This document shows positions 1-10,272 of a stretch of DNA of 64,000 nt, piece by piece. This stretch comes from CAVSUB01 sp963730995 (lineage in GTDB: Bacteria > Acidobacteriota > Vicinamibacteria > Vicinamibacterales > 2-12-FULL-66-21). The notes below the pieces were generated by a model that did not search any database, was not told the DNA's origin, and worked only from the letters and a program-made list of their open reading frames with translations. The first letter of the stretch is position 1; every line of letters begins with the position of its first letter. Both the position numbers and the translations under genes were made by a program. Location: positions 103,416 to 167,415 of the forward strand of contig CAVSUB010000006.1 in NCBI GenBank assembly GCA_963730995.1, given 5' to 3'.

Positions 1-71
1 GATCGTTCGCCGTACGAGAGAATTACGTTCGCGCGATTCGGGCTCGAGTGGTTGACCAAGGGAAAAGACAA

Positions 72-776
72 ATGAATCTCGACAACCTCACCTACCCCAT
101 CGTCCAGCTCTCCCTCGACCTGATCTCTCTTGACGAAGCCTTGGAGACAGCCGCAGTCGGCGTGACCGCGGGGGTGGACTGGCTCGAGGCGGGAACGCCG
201 CTCCTGCTCGCGCACGGCCTGCGGGCGGTCGAGGCGCTGCGCGCGCGATTCCCCGACCATCCGATCGTCGCGGATTTGAAGACGATGGACGGCGGGTATC
301 TCGAGGCCGAGATGATGGCCAGGGCCGGCGCGAATCTCGTGGTCGTGATGGGGCGGGCGCACGAAGCGACGATCCGGCGCGTCGTCGACGCCGGACGTGA
401 CTTCGGGATCAAGGTGATGGGCGATAACCTCGCGGCAGAGGACCGTGTCGCCTGCGCGCAGTGGATGGAGAGCCTCGGCGTCGACTTCATCGTCCATCAC
501 ATCGGCTTCGACGAGCGCGCGATGATCAAGGGATTGAGCCCGCTCGACGAGCTCGATCGGGTCGTGCAGGCAGTGTCGATACCGGTACAGGCCGTGGGCG
601 GCCTCTCCATTCAACAGGCGATCGAGTGCCCGCGGCGGGGCGCTCCGCTGGTGGTGCTCGGCGCGCCGCTCGTGATCGACGGCACAGCGTTCAGACCCGC
701 CGATGCCGACCTGCTGTCGACGCTGCGGAAGATCTGCAATGCCGTTCACGGTCGGCCCCACGCGGCGCCTAGCTAG
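72..776 (+). CDS. 3-hexulose-6-phosphate synthase / 3-keto-L-gulonate-6-phosphate decarboxylase-like protein
   Basis: Member of the orotidine-monophosphate-decarboxylase (HUMPS) superfamily, a single TIM barrel of 234 residues. The family either decarboxylates 3-keto-L-gulonate 6-phosphate or condenses ribulose 5-phosphate with formaldehyde; the sequence does not decide which. Seen directly: the family motif ADLKTMD at about residues 67-73, holding the Asp-x-Lys-x-x-Asp metal/catalytic residues, an N-terminal strand VQLSLD, and a C-terminal phosphate-loop region AVGGLS followed by VVLGAPLV. The ATG at 72 is preferred over an in-frame GTG at 48 because a purine-rich GGGAAAAG lies just upstream and the protein then begins at the usual place. 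It converges with the aldo/keto reductase-kinase gene, 15 bp away. Family membership is firm, substrate unknown. Confidence 0.85.
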   Translation: MNLDNLTYPIVQLSLDLISLDEALETAAVGVTAGVDWLEAGTPLLLAHGLRAVEALRARFPDHPIVADLKTMDGGYLEAEMMARAGANLVVVMGRAHEATIRRVVDAGRDFGIKVMGDNLAAEDRVACAQWMESLGVDFIVHHIGFDERAMIKGLSPLDELDRVVQAVSIPVQAVGGLSIQQAIECPRRGAPLVVLGAPLVIDGTAFRPADADLLSTLRKICNAVHGRPHAAPS

Positions 777-791
777 GAGGCCGTTCCCACG

Positions 792-2096
792 TTACAGCTG
801 GCGCATCTCTTCTCGTCCGAGCGGCCGTCCGTACTTCGCCGCGATGCGCCCGGCCGCGTTGACCTGGGCGTCCTCGAGAGTGGTCGAGAGCCAGACACAC
901 CGAATCGAGAGACCTCGCCTGTGCGCCGCCTGGATCACCGGCGTACGGGCCTTGCGCGTGACGTATGTATTGTCGAGAACGATGCGCGTCCGGCCCGACG
1001 CGAGGAGTCCATCGATTGCCGGGAGGATCTCGCGCAGGGACCCTCCCGATTCGTCCCGGCTCAACCGCTCGTAGCCTCGCGCGACGAATGTGCGCGCGAG
1101 CGTGCTCTTGCCGGCGCCGGGCAGGCCCATGATCAGCACGAGCTCGCCCTCGATTCGTTTCGGGGCCTCCGCTCGCGGTGACGCCCGCAGCGCTCGCCCC
1201 GCCGGGAAGCGCTCGTCGAGAATCGCACGGTCTGCTTCCGTGAAGGCGATGGATTGGATCCGCGCAAGTGATCTCGCGGTATCTACGTGAGTCGCGCCGG
1301 GAACAGGCAGGATCCCGCTCGAGAGGTCTATCAACCATGCGAGCGCAATTTCGAATGCCGTCGCGTCGTGGCGCTTCGCGAGATTGGCGAGCGTCGCATC
1401 CGAAAGCGTCCGGCGCCGTCGCCGAGAGCCGCCGAGAGGACGATGCGCGATCACCTGGATGCCGTTGGCGCGGCAGTACTGGACGACCCCGCTCAGAAAG
1501 CCGCCGTCGTGCCAGACGCTCAGCTCGACTTGCACCGAAGCGATCTCGGTGATTTGCCGGGCCTCTTCGATCTGCGCCACGTTGACGTTGCACAGGCCGA
1601 TCTGCTCGACCAATCCGTCGCGTCGTAGAGCGGCCAGGGCTCGGACGCTCGTAGACAGCGGCGATCGGGGATCGGGCGCATGGAGCTGATAGAGCTGGAT
1701 GCGCTCGACGCCGAGAGCCCGGCGGCTCGCTTCGCAGGCGGAAACGATCGCTCGTGCGCGTCCGTCTTCGATCCAGTTACCCTGCGGTCGGGTCAGACCG
1801 CCTTTCGTCGCGACGACGATGCGCGCGCGATCTCCGGTCCAGGTGTCGAGGGCAGTCGCGATGAGCCGCTCGTTGTGGCCGGTCTCCGTGGAGTCCCAGC
1901 AGTAGGCGTCCGCCGTGTCGAAGAACGTAATGCCGGCATCGAACGCGGCGTGCAGGACCGCGATGCCGTCCGAAGCATTCCGGTCGCGCTCCGTGGACAG
2001 TCGCATGCAGCCCATTCCGACGCGCGGCGTAGCGGCTGGCCCGATGAACGTGATCACGACCGAGGTCTCATGGGAGAATCGAGGTGAATCGCTCAA
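792..2096 (-). CDS. Aldo/keto reductase fused to a C-terminal P-loop polynucleotide-kinase-like domain
   Basis: Residues about 20-310 form an aldo/keto reductase barrel, a NAD(P)H-dependent carbonyl reductase fold (TPRVGMGCMRLST, FDTADAY with the catalytic Asp/Tyr, the Lys in VVATKGG, QLHAPD). Residues about 316-434 add an ATPase with Walker A GLPGAGKS and a LDNTYVTRKAR segment, as in polynucleotide-kinase-type P-loop kinases. The protein stops at EEMRQL soon after the region matching the kinase core; from my recollection related kinases run on further, so this domain may be shortened. The outermost start is a TTG at 2096; a GTG at 2057 is an alternative closer to the barrel. The start lies 25 bp from the divergent small exported gene. 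Physiological role unknown; the architecture suggests an enzyme coupled to nucleic-acid or nucleotide phosphorylation. Confidence 0.8.
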   Translation of the reverse strand: MSDSPRFSHETSVVITFIGPAATPRVGMGCMRLSTERDRNASDGIAVLHAAFDAGITFFDTADAYCWDSTETGHNERLIATALDTWTGDRARIVVATKGGLTRPQGNWIEDGRARAIVSACEASRRALGVERIQLYQLHAPDPRSPLSTSVRALAALRRDGLVEQIGLCNVNVAQIEEARQITEIASVQVELSVWHDGGFLSGVVQYCRANGIQVIAHRPLGGSRRRRRTLSDATLANLAKRHDATAFEIALAWLIDLSSGILPVPGATHVDTARSLARIQSIAFTEADRAILDERFPAGRALRASPRAEAPKRIEGELVLIMGLPGAGKSTLARTFVARGYERLSRDESGGSLREILPAIDGLLASGRTRIVLDNTYVTRKARTPVIQAAHRRGLSIRCVWLSTTLEDAQVNAAGRIAAKYGRPLGREEMRQL

Positions 2097-2121
2097 CCTG
2101 GAACAGGATAGCGGGTCGATA

Positions 2122-2622
2122 GTGAACTGGGTGAACGTCGCATTGCTCGCGCTCGCCTCGAGCGTCCTCCCGGCCGATGGACGTATGCCGCAGAAGCACG
2201 GGCTTCCGGTACGAGTCTACGTGTTTACAGCCGAGGCAGGCGGCGCGACGGTCTCAGAGGAGGAGCAGGGCCGTCTCGATTCGGTCCGGGACCTGAGCGA
2301 TGCGCTGAAGGGATCGCGATTCATTCTCGTCCCGTCCGCGGACCAGGCGCAGCTGACAGTCGAGATCACCAACCGTGAAGAGCGGGATTCCGCTCAAGGC
2401 GGGTTCGGCGGAAAGTCGCTGACGAAGTTCCGCGAGACGATCCTGCGGATACAAGTCAAGGCAGGCGAGGATCAGTCGGAGCTCAAGGGGATAGGGCGGC
2501 CGTCCTGGGGGGCGGCCGCCAAGGATGCCGCCAAGCAGTTGTCAACCTGGGTGAACAATCACCACGTCATCGAAGCAGGCAGTTCCGTCAAAGAGCAGTC
2601 GGGACTTCAGCCTCTACATTAG
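2122..2622 (+). CDS. Small exported protein of unknown function
   Basis: About 166 residues, not recognised as a known family. The N-terminus has a short hydrophobic stretch (VNVALLALASSVLPADG) consistent with a Sec signal peptide, followed by a soluble alternating beta/alpha sequence with segments such as RVYVFTAEAGG and RFILVPSADQAQLTVEI, and a C-terminal amphipathic helix (AAAKDAAKQLSTWV). The reading frame extends further upstream, but that part overlaps the divergent aldo/keto reductase and has shadow-like composition. GTG codons at 2122 or 2131 place the signal sequence at the start, so 2122 was chosen. The regular pattern resembles small periplasmic domains, but no function can be assigned. 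Confidence 0.6.
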   Translation: MNWVNVALLALASSVLPADGRMPQKHGLPVRVYVFTAEAGGATVSEEEQGRLDSVRDLSDALKGSRFILVPSADQAQLTVEITNREERDSAQGGFGGKSLTKFRETILRIQVKAGEDQSELKGIGRPSWGAAAKDAAKQLSTWVNNHHVIEAGSSVKEQSGLQPLH

Positions 2623-2716
2623 AAGCCATCTCACAAATACTCTGCATCGGGCTCAACACCCTCGGCGCCAGGTGGATAGGTCAACACACTTGGGCGATTA
2701 GGCCCAGCAGGAGCGT

Positions 2717-3187
2717 GTGCCTGGGATGAAGAACGGGACTCTGCTGCATCCGGAAGCACGGGCGGAAATCCTGCGACGGATCGAGGTGCTCACGCCGCGG
2801 AGCGAACGCAGGTGGGGCCGGATGACTCCGCATCAGATGGTGTGTCATCTGAGCGATGCGTGTCGCGCGGCCTTGGGCGAGCGGCGTGTTCCGGTCATTG
2901 GTACGCTCTGGGAGCGCACCGTGATTCGGTGGTTGGCAATACACACGAACGTCAGATGGCCGCAGGGCGTCAGGACCGTGCCGGAGGCCGATCAGGAAAT
3001 CGGGGGCACTCGTCCAACCGAGTTTGCGCGCGACGTCGATGAATTGCGAGGTCTGATTCAGCGGTTCGGTGGCCCGAAAGCGCAGCTCTCAGGATACCAT
3101 CCGCTGTTTGGCGCCCTGTCGGAAGCGGAATGGGGCAGATTCAGTTACCGTCATGCGGATCATCATCTTCGTCAATTCGGTGCCTAG
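2717..3187 (+). CDS. DUF1569/DinB-like small protein
   Basis: A 156-residue cytoplasmic protein resembling the DUF1569/DinB-like four-helix family: an early RWGRMTPHQMVCHLSDACRAALG segment split around a histidine (MTPHQMVCHLSD) and a C-terminal YRHADHHLRQFG. Histidines at these places form the metal site in DinB-like proteins (established for the fold; here inferred from pattern). The central stretch contains a proline-rich VRWPQGVRTVPEAD. A GCAGGAG ribosome-binding site at 2707-2713 serves either the GTG at 2717 (spacing 3) or the ATG at 2726 (spacing 12); the true start may be 2726. Related proteins are often stress-associated hydrolases or thiol-dependent enzymes, but no substrate can be named. 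Confidence 0.7.
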   Translation: MPGMKNGTLLHPEARAEILRRIEVLTPRSERRWGRMTPHQMVCHLSDACRAALGERRVPVIGTLWERTVIRWLAIHTNVRWPQGVRTVPEADQEIGGTRPTEFARDVDELRGLIQRFGGPKAQLSGYHPLFGALSEAEWGRFSYRHADHHLRQFGA

Positions 3188-3607
3188 GAACAGGGCAATC
3201 GAGATTCGTCAGGACGTCGAGCGTCTGCTGCTTCGCGGTGAGCCGAAGAACGTGCGAATCGCAAGTGCGCCGCGGCTCAAGCCGCACGTGACCCGCGATA
3301 AACGGCGCGCTAATTTCCTGTCTGCTGCAGACATCGCTCGCCATGAGGCGACTGATCGTTACGTATCAGTCCAAGCTGCCAACGCCCGCGCTGACTGTAA
3401 CCACAAGGTAACTGTCAGAAACGATCGCCGAAAATCATCGTTGACGGAACAGCAGAGACGATAGGATCTTCAAGCAGATACTTGGCACGCCCTGACAAGG
3501 TCACTTCCTACGACGACCGTCAAGAGTGGTTGGCCGCGGGGGATCGTGCCGGGCGGATGGCGGACCATGCTGCTCGCCCGACGAGCAGTCTGAAGATGGA
3601 GGCACCT
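3188..3607. other. Gene-free stretch
   Basis: About 420 bp between the DUF1569-like gene and the GerW-family gene. Open frames on both strands exist, but they have arginine-rich, low-information translations and no ribosome-binding site. No repeat, hairpin terminator or recognisable RNA was seen. It presumably holds the promoter of the GerW operon. Confidence 0.5.
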
Positions 3608-3967
3608 ATGGAGCATGTCGAGAGCTTGCTGAAGGCAACGCTTGGCGAAATCGAGCGTCTTCTCAGCACCCGTACCGTTGTCGGTGAGCCGATCCACCTC
3701 GAGGGCCAGACGATCATCCCGCTCGTTGCGGTTGGTTTTGGCTTTTGTGCTGGCGGCGCGTCCGGCAAGAACCAGAAGACGGCGAGCTTGGAAGGCCTTG
3801 GCGGCGGCTCCGGCGCCGGAGGCGGTGTCAAACCGGTCGCGGTCATCATCGCCAGCAAGGATGGCGTGCGTCTGGAGAGCGTTCGCAGAGGTGCGGCCAA
3901 CGTCGTCGAGAAGGTCGGTCAGGCCGTCGGCCACATCATTGAAAAGCGCGGCGAGAAGTCGGCCTAG
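3608..3967 (+). CDS. GerW/YtfJ-family protein
   Basis: A 119-residue protein of the GerW (YtfJ) family. Features seen: an N-terminal helix (EHVESLLKATLGEIERLL), a TRTVVGEPIHLEGQTIIPL strand region, VGFGFCAGG, a glycine-rich stretch (GLGGGSGAGGG) and then VKPVAVIIASKDGVRLESV, in the family's usual order. In Bacillus the homologue is needed for spore germination, but the family is widespread in non-spore-formers where its role is unknown. The ATG at 3608 is preferred because GGAGG at 3598-3602 lies five bases upstream. It is followed 14 bp later by a DUF2953-like membrane protein, the same gene pair as ytfI-ytfJ of Bacillus, which strengthens both assignments. Confidence 0.88.
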   Translation: MEHVESLLKATLGEIERLLSTRTVVGEPIHLEGQTIIPLVAVGFGFCAGGASGKNQKTASLEGLGGGSGAGGGVKPVAVIIASKDGVRLESVRRGAANVVEKVGQAVGHIIEKRGEKSA

Positions 3968-3981
3968 GTCGGGTCGCGCAT

Positions 3982-4578
3982 ATGCTCGCGCTCGTTGCTG
4001 CGTTAGCGGCTCCGATCGCCCTCATGGTGGCGATGCTTGCCGTGCCGCTCGTACTGTTCATCGAGGCCGAGCGCACTGACAAGCTGAAGTTCCGGTGGCG
4101 ACTGTTCTGGCTCTTCGGCCTGGTCAAGCCTCGCTCGCGGAACCGATCTGCGCCGTCGGCACCCGAGCGCGCCGCCGCCAGGCCTGCTGACACGCCGAAG
4201 AAACGGAGGGGGAGAGGGCGGCGCGTCGCAGTTGCGGTTCTGCGGACACGCGGCCTCATCGAGAGAGTCGTCCGGCTCGCCCTTGCGCTGCTCCGGCGGG
4301 TGACACTCGAAAGGCTTCAATTGGATGCGATGTTCGGCTTCGAGAACCCAGCGGATACGGGGTTCGTATACGGATGCCTTTCGCCGGTGCTTGTGCTGGC
4401 GGACGTACGGGGACTGAACATCCGCTGTCATCCGATGTTCCTGGAGTCGGGCGTTCGAGGTGCGTTCCGCGCGACAATCCGTGTCCGTCCGCTCTTGGTG
4501 GTGGGACCGATTGTCGCGTTCCTCGTGTCCCCTCCGGTTTTTCGCGCCGCACGTGTGGCGTGGCGAACAAGAAAATGA
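3982..4578 (+). CDS. DUF2953-like membrane-anchored protein
   Basis: A 198-residue protein with an N-terminal membrane helix (LVAALAAPIALMVAMLAVPL), a basic linker (KKRRGRGRR at about residues 73-81), an amphipathic helix, and a C-terminal beta-rich part with a second hydrophobic stretch (LLVVGPIVAFLVS). The order matches DUF2953 proteins, in which a single N-terminal helix is followed by a DAMFGFENPADTGFVYG-like motif, visible here at about residues 114-130. The gene lies 14 bp after the GerW-family gene and overlaps the next gene by four bases (ATGA), so the three are one operon. By analogy with YtfI it probably works with the GerW-family partner at the membrane; the biochemical role is unknown. 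Confidence 0.75.
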   Translation: MLALVAALAAPIALMVAMLAVPLVLFIEAERTDKLKFRWRLFWLFGLVKPRSRNRSAPSAPERAAARPADTPKKRRGRGRRVAVAVLRTRGLIERVVRLALALLRRVTLERLQLDAMFGFENPADTGFVYGCLSPVLVLADVRGLNIRCHPMFLESGVRGAFRATIRVRPLLVVGPIVAFLVSPPVFRAARVAWRTRK

Positions 4579-4793
4579 GCGACCTGCGCTCCGACGCGCG
4601 CGTCACCGTCACAGTCGGTGACCTGGAGATTGAATCGACCGAGAGAACCGTCGTGCGTGTGGAGCGCGTTTGCGGTGGGATTGTCGGACTGGCGTTCAAG
4701 CGACCAGTATCCATCGTTGTCCGGTCACCAGCCGGCACATGGAGACTGGATCTGCAGTCCGAAGACGACGTGCCTGGAGCCTCATTTTCTTGA
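4575..4793 (+). CDS. Small beta-rich hypothetical protein, third gene of the GerW operon
   Basis: A 72-residue protein whose ATG overlaps the stop of the DUF2953-like gene (ATGA), which implies translational coupling. It has no signal peptide or membrane segment. The sequence alternates short strands (ARVTVTVGDLEIES, RTVVRVERV, GIVGLAF, VSIVVRS), suggesting a small beta sandwich or barrel. An in-frame upstream extension would run inside the previous gene and is not needed. I do not recognise a family. Its place in the operon suggests it assists the GerW/DUF2953 pair. Confidence 0.6.
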   Translation: MSDLRSDARVTVTVGDLEIESTERTVVRVERVCGGIVGLAFKRPVSIVVRSPAGTWRLDLQSEDDVPGASFS

Positions 4794-4797
4794 GGGG

Positions 4798-5898
4798 TTA
4801 TGAGATCGCCTCCAGTTGCAGTGCGCTCAGCGTACCGGGTTCCATCTGAATCGCCGGACGTTCTCGCGCTTTCTCCAGCAATACCGAGTCGCCGAACTCG
4901 TGAGTGCGATAGCCGTACCGCTCGAGCTCGGCGTCGATTGCGTCGAGCGTCGAACCGGTCACGAACGTCTGCAGCAGGTCGTAGTGACTCGTTCCGGGCT
5001 CGTGGGTTCCGGTAAGGACCGCGTCGACAACGCGCAGGATGCTGGCCGGCCCCAGCCTCTGGGTCGCGAGCCCTTCCCCGGATCGGATCGATCCGCCATG
5101 CGCTCCCGCATGTTCCAGCGCCCTCACCACCGACGTTCCAACGGCGACGATGCGGCTGCCTCGTGCGCGGGCGCGATGGATGAGGCGTGCCGTCGACCGC
5201 GGAATGAGATACGGCTCGTCGAAAGGGAGCATCGCGTCGAGTGCCGGATCTCCTGTCGAGGAGAGTCCGGCGGCGTGCGTGAGCGTTCCGAACGCGATTC
5301 GGCGGTCGGCCATGGCGTCGAGCACGCCCCAGCTGAGGGCGAAGCCGGCAGACGGCGGCTCGAATGCGGCCGGCGGACCTGCGATCGGCGTCCAGGTGTC
5401 CCACACGGCAAGTGGCTCCTGCAGATGGGCGTACTGAACGGGACGTCCGTGTCTGGCGAGTCCGGCCCAGATGTCGTCCGGCGTGCCCTCGAACTGCAGC
5501 AGGACGAGCCGTGGATGATTCATGTGTGACACCACGGTCGCAGCGAGGGGACCGAGCAGCAGTCGATCGCCGCGACGAAGTGCCGGCGGCTGCGGACGAT
5601 CCTCGGTCCGCACGTGGAAGTCTCCTTCGCCGAAGATCACGGCGACGGCGCGGCTGATGCTGGACGGCGAGAGCGACGCGCGTGCGGCGAGCCTGACTTC
5701 GATCTCGCGTCCGCTGGGCGCGTGTGTTCCGCGGAGGCTGGCAGGAATCGTCGCGGCGTCGTTCGCGATCACGACGTCGCACGGCCTCAAGAGGTCGACC
5801 AGTTGTGACCGGGGCACGTGCTCCATGAACCCGAACGTGTCGACCGTGAGGAGCCTCGCGTCCCTCGGACGCTGGACGGGAGCAGTCGCGGGGATCAT
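4798..5898 (-). CDS. QueA-like (S-adenosylmethionine:tRNA ribosyltransferase-isomerase family) paralogue
   Basis: A 366-residue protein with the QueA layout: an N-terminal barrel with LLRPCDVVIANDAATIPASLRG (cut here to the core VVIANDAATIPASL), a FEPPSAGFALSW segment matching the family's APTAGLHF motif, and a C-terminal helical part. QueA transfers and isomerises ribose from S-adenosylmethionine onto 7-aminomethyl-deazaguanine in tRNA. The copy is divergent: the LHVG-x-GTF motif is replaced by GTLTHAAGLSS, and HRMHSE by LPFDEPYLIP. A different substrate is therefore likely, and it should not be called queA without phylogeny. The ATG at 5898 overlaps the stop of the upstream SDR gene (ATGA). 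The longer open frame upstream only shadows the SDR gene. SDR and this gene form an operon facing the SoxR-like gene. Confidence 0.75.
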   Translation of the reverse strand: MIPATAPVQRPRDARLLTVDTFGFMEHVPRSQLVDLLRPCDVVIANDAATIPASLRGTHAPSGREIEVRLAARASLSPSSISRAVAVIFGEGDFHVRTEDRPQPPALRRGDRLLLGPLAATVVSHMNHPRLVLLQFEGTPDDIWAGLARHGRPVQYAHLQEPLAVWDTWTPIAGPPAAFEPPSAGFALSWGVLDAMADRRIAFGTLTHAAGLSSTGDPALDAMLPFDEPYLIPRSTARLIHRARARGSRIVAVGTSVVRALEHAGAHGGSIRSGEGLATQRLGPASILRVVDAVLTGTHEPGTSHYDLLQTFVTGSTLDAIDAELERYGYRTHEFGDSVLLEKARERPAIQMEPGTLSALQLEAIS

Positions 5899-6668
5899 CG
5901 ATCGGCCTTGTGCGCGTGAGCGGCCGCGACCGCCGGCGTGTTCGCCAGCAGGTCGTCGATCAGCCGGATCAGTTCGCGGGCTGACGTTGCCGGGTCTTTC
6001 AGGGTGGCGCGGTCCGCATCGGGGATCGCTGCAGCGTGGAGCGGAGTGTCCATGTCGCCCGGGTCGAACGAGATCAGGCGCACGCCGGCTGGACCGAGCT
6101 CCTCCTGCCAGATGCGCGTCATGTGCAGCAGCGCTGCTTTGCTCGCGCCGTAGGCGCCCCATCCGCCGTACGCGTTGACGGCGGCGTCGCTCGAGATGTT
6201 GACGACCACGGCGCCCCGGCCTTCTCGCGCCGAGGAGGCGAGGGAGCCGAGCAGCGCCTTTGTCAGTCGAAAGGGTCCGAGCAGGTTCGTGGCGAGCGCC
6301 TGCTCGAGGTCCTCGCAATCCGTGTCGGCCAGCGATGCCAGCGGCACCGGCCCAAGGCTGGAGGCGTTGTTGATCAGGACGTCCAAACCCCCGAGGGCGC
6401 TGGCGATCTGAATCGCGATCGCATGGATCTCGTCCTTCCGGGCCACGTCGCCGAGGATGCCATGCGTCTTCGGCAATTGCCTTCTGACCTGTTCGATGCG
6501 TTCCCGCCCGCGCGCCACGAAGGCGACGTGCGCTCCGAGCGTCGAGAGCTCCTCCACGAGCGCCAGCCCGAGCCCTGACGTTCCACCCGTGACCGCGATC
6601 CGCCGACCCGTGAGGCCGCCCGATACCGTCTGGTGTGTTGCGTAATCTGCCCGTTCGTTCGTTGACAT
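5895..6668 (-). CDS. Short-chain dehydrogenase/reductase
   Basis: A 257-residue classical SDR, a NAD(P)-dependent oxidoreductase with a Rossmann fold. Seen: the cofactor motif TGGTSGLG (residues 27-34), NNAS at 100-103, catalytic Ser at 159/160 (VNISSDAA), Tyr173 and Lys177 in YGASK. The substrate is not predictable. It is the first gene of an operon with the QueA-like gene (four-base overlap) and starts 58 bp from the divergent SoxR-like regulator, with a perfect AT-rich palindrome in between. Induction by redox-active compounds is therefore a reasonable inference. Confidence 0.92.
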   Translation of the reverse strand: MSTNERADYATHQTVSGGLTGRRIAVTGGTSGLGLALVEELSTLGAHVAFVARGRERIEQVRRQLPKTHGILGDVARKDEIHAIAIQIASALGGLDVLINNASSLGPVPLASLADTDCEDLEQALATNLLGPFRLTKALLGSLASSAREGRGAVVVNISSDAAVNAYGGWGAYGASKAALLHMTRIWQEELGPAGVRLISFDPGDMDTPLHAAAIPDADRATLKDPATSARELIRLIDDLLANTPAVAAAHAHKADR

Positions 6669-6680
6669 GGCTCCATGCTA

Positions 6681-6706
6681 CAAGTTAAAGTTAACTTTAA
6701 GTCAAG
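6681..6706. promoter_or_regulatory. Probable SoxR/MerR-type operator in divergent promoter region
   Basis: A perfect 16-bp palindrome, TTAAAGTTAACTTTAA (6685-6700), lies between the SDR start (6668) and the regulator start (6727) in otherwise GC-rich DNA. SoxR operators in enterobacteria contain CAAGTTAACTTG-like dyads; here CAAG flanks the left side and CAAG also recurs at 6703-6706. MerR-family dyads normally sit in a long spacer between -35 and -10 of the controlled promoter. The exact promoter elements were not resolved. Confidence 0.75.
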
Positions 6707-6726
6707 CGCTTTTCTTCGCTGTTTGC

Positions 6727-7170
6727 ATGGCCGAACTCCTGACCATCTCGGACGTCTCCCGCCGCAGCGGTGTCGCGTCGTCGGCCCTGCGGTTCTACGA
6801 AGACCGCGGGCTCATCAGGTCGGAGCGCGCCGGATCCGGCCATCGGCGCTATCCGCGCGCGGTCCTGCGGCGGATTGCCTTCATCGTGTTCGCTCAGAAA
6901 ATTGGCTTGACGCTTGAGGAGATTGGCGCCGAGCTCGCGCAGATCCCCGCAAACCGCCCGCCCGATCGGTCGGACTGGGCGCGCATTTCCAGTCGATGGA
7001 CGCGCCGGGTGGACGAGCGAATTGCCGAGCTCCAACGGTTGCGCGACAGTCTCACCGCCTGCATCGGTTGCGGCTGCCTGTCGTTGCGCCAGTGCCAGCT
7101 CTCCAATCCCGCCGATCGAGCGAGCAGGCTCGGACCTGGTCCGCGGTACTGGATTGGCGATCGGCGGTGA
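6727..7170 (+). CDS. soxR: SoxR-like redox-sensing MerR-family activator
   Basis: A 147-residue MerR-family regulator. The N-terminal winged helix (LTISDVSRRSGVASSALRFY) is followed by the dimerisation helix and the SoxR iron-sulfur motif CIGCGCLSLRQC: Cys112, 115, 117 and 123 with C-x2-C-x-C-x5-C spacing bind a [2Fe-2S] cluster. Oxidation or nitrosylation of the cluster switches on the target promoter in SoxR. The ATG at 6727 is chosen over a frame-open start at 6667 because it places MAELLTISDV at the family's usual N-terminus. Likely target: its own divergent region, the SDR/QueA-like operon. No soxS is nearby, as is usual outside enterobacteria. Confidence 0.92.
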   Translation: MAELLTISDVSRRSGVASSALRFYEDRGLIRSERAGSGHRRYPRAVLRRIAFIVFAQKIGLTLEEIGAELAQIPANRPPDRSDWARISSRWTRRVDERIAELQRLRDSLTACIGCGCLSLRQCQLSNPADRASRLGPGPRYWIGDRR

Positions 7171-7182
7171 TGTCCGGTCCGT

Positions 7183-10103
<2,921 letters not shown>

Positions 10104-10143
10104 TCCGGTGCGCACCGCCGCCCATTCTAGGCCGGTATTCCCT

Positions 10144-10193
10144 GTTCAAGTTTTCGCAGCGCTTTCCCGCTTCGAAGTCGGGGGAGGGCGAGC
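10144..10193 (+). promoter_or_regulatory. Upstream structured motif, copy A
   Basis: GTTCAAGTTTTCG (10144-10156), 11 bases, then CGCTTC (10168-10173). A small hairpin can form on CTTCGAAG and an outer stem between TTCCC and GGGGGA. Same arrangement as four other copies in this window. Located 99 bp before the RCC1-type gene and 44 bp from the divergent kinase start. Confidence 0.5.
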
Positions 10194-10272
10194 ACCAGCA
10201 ACTGGAACCGAACCTCCGGCACCGGGTCCACGCGCCCCATGAATCCTCGCTGCACAACAGAAAGGGCAGACG

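Noticed and set aside
3069..3464. 131-codon open frame overlapping the DUF1569-like gene
   Set aside because: No RBS, shadow-like basic translation, and it overlaps a well-supported gene in another frame.
4256..5782. 508-codon minus-strand frame over the QueA-like gene
   Set aside because: Arg-rich antisense-type shadow; the QueA-like and DUF2953-like genes explain the DNA.
4798..5898. Naming this gene queA
   Set aside because: Key QueA motifs are altered; a paralogue with another function is equally likely.
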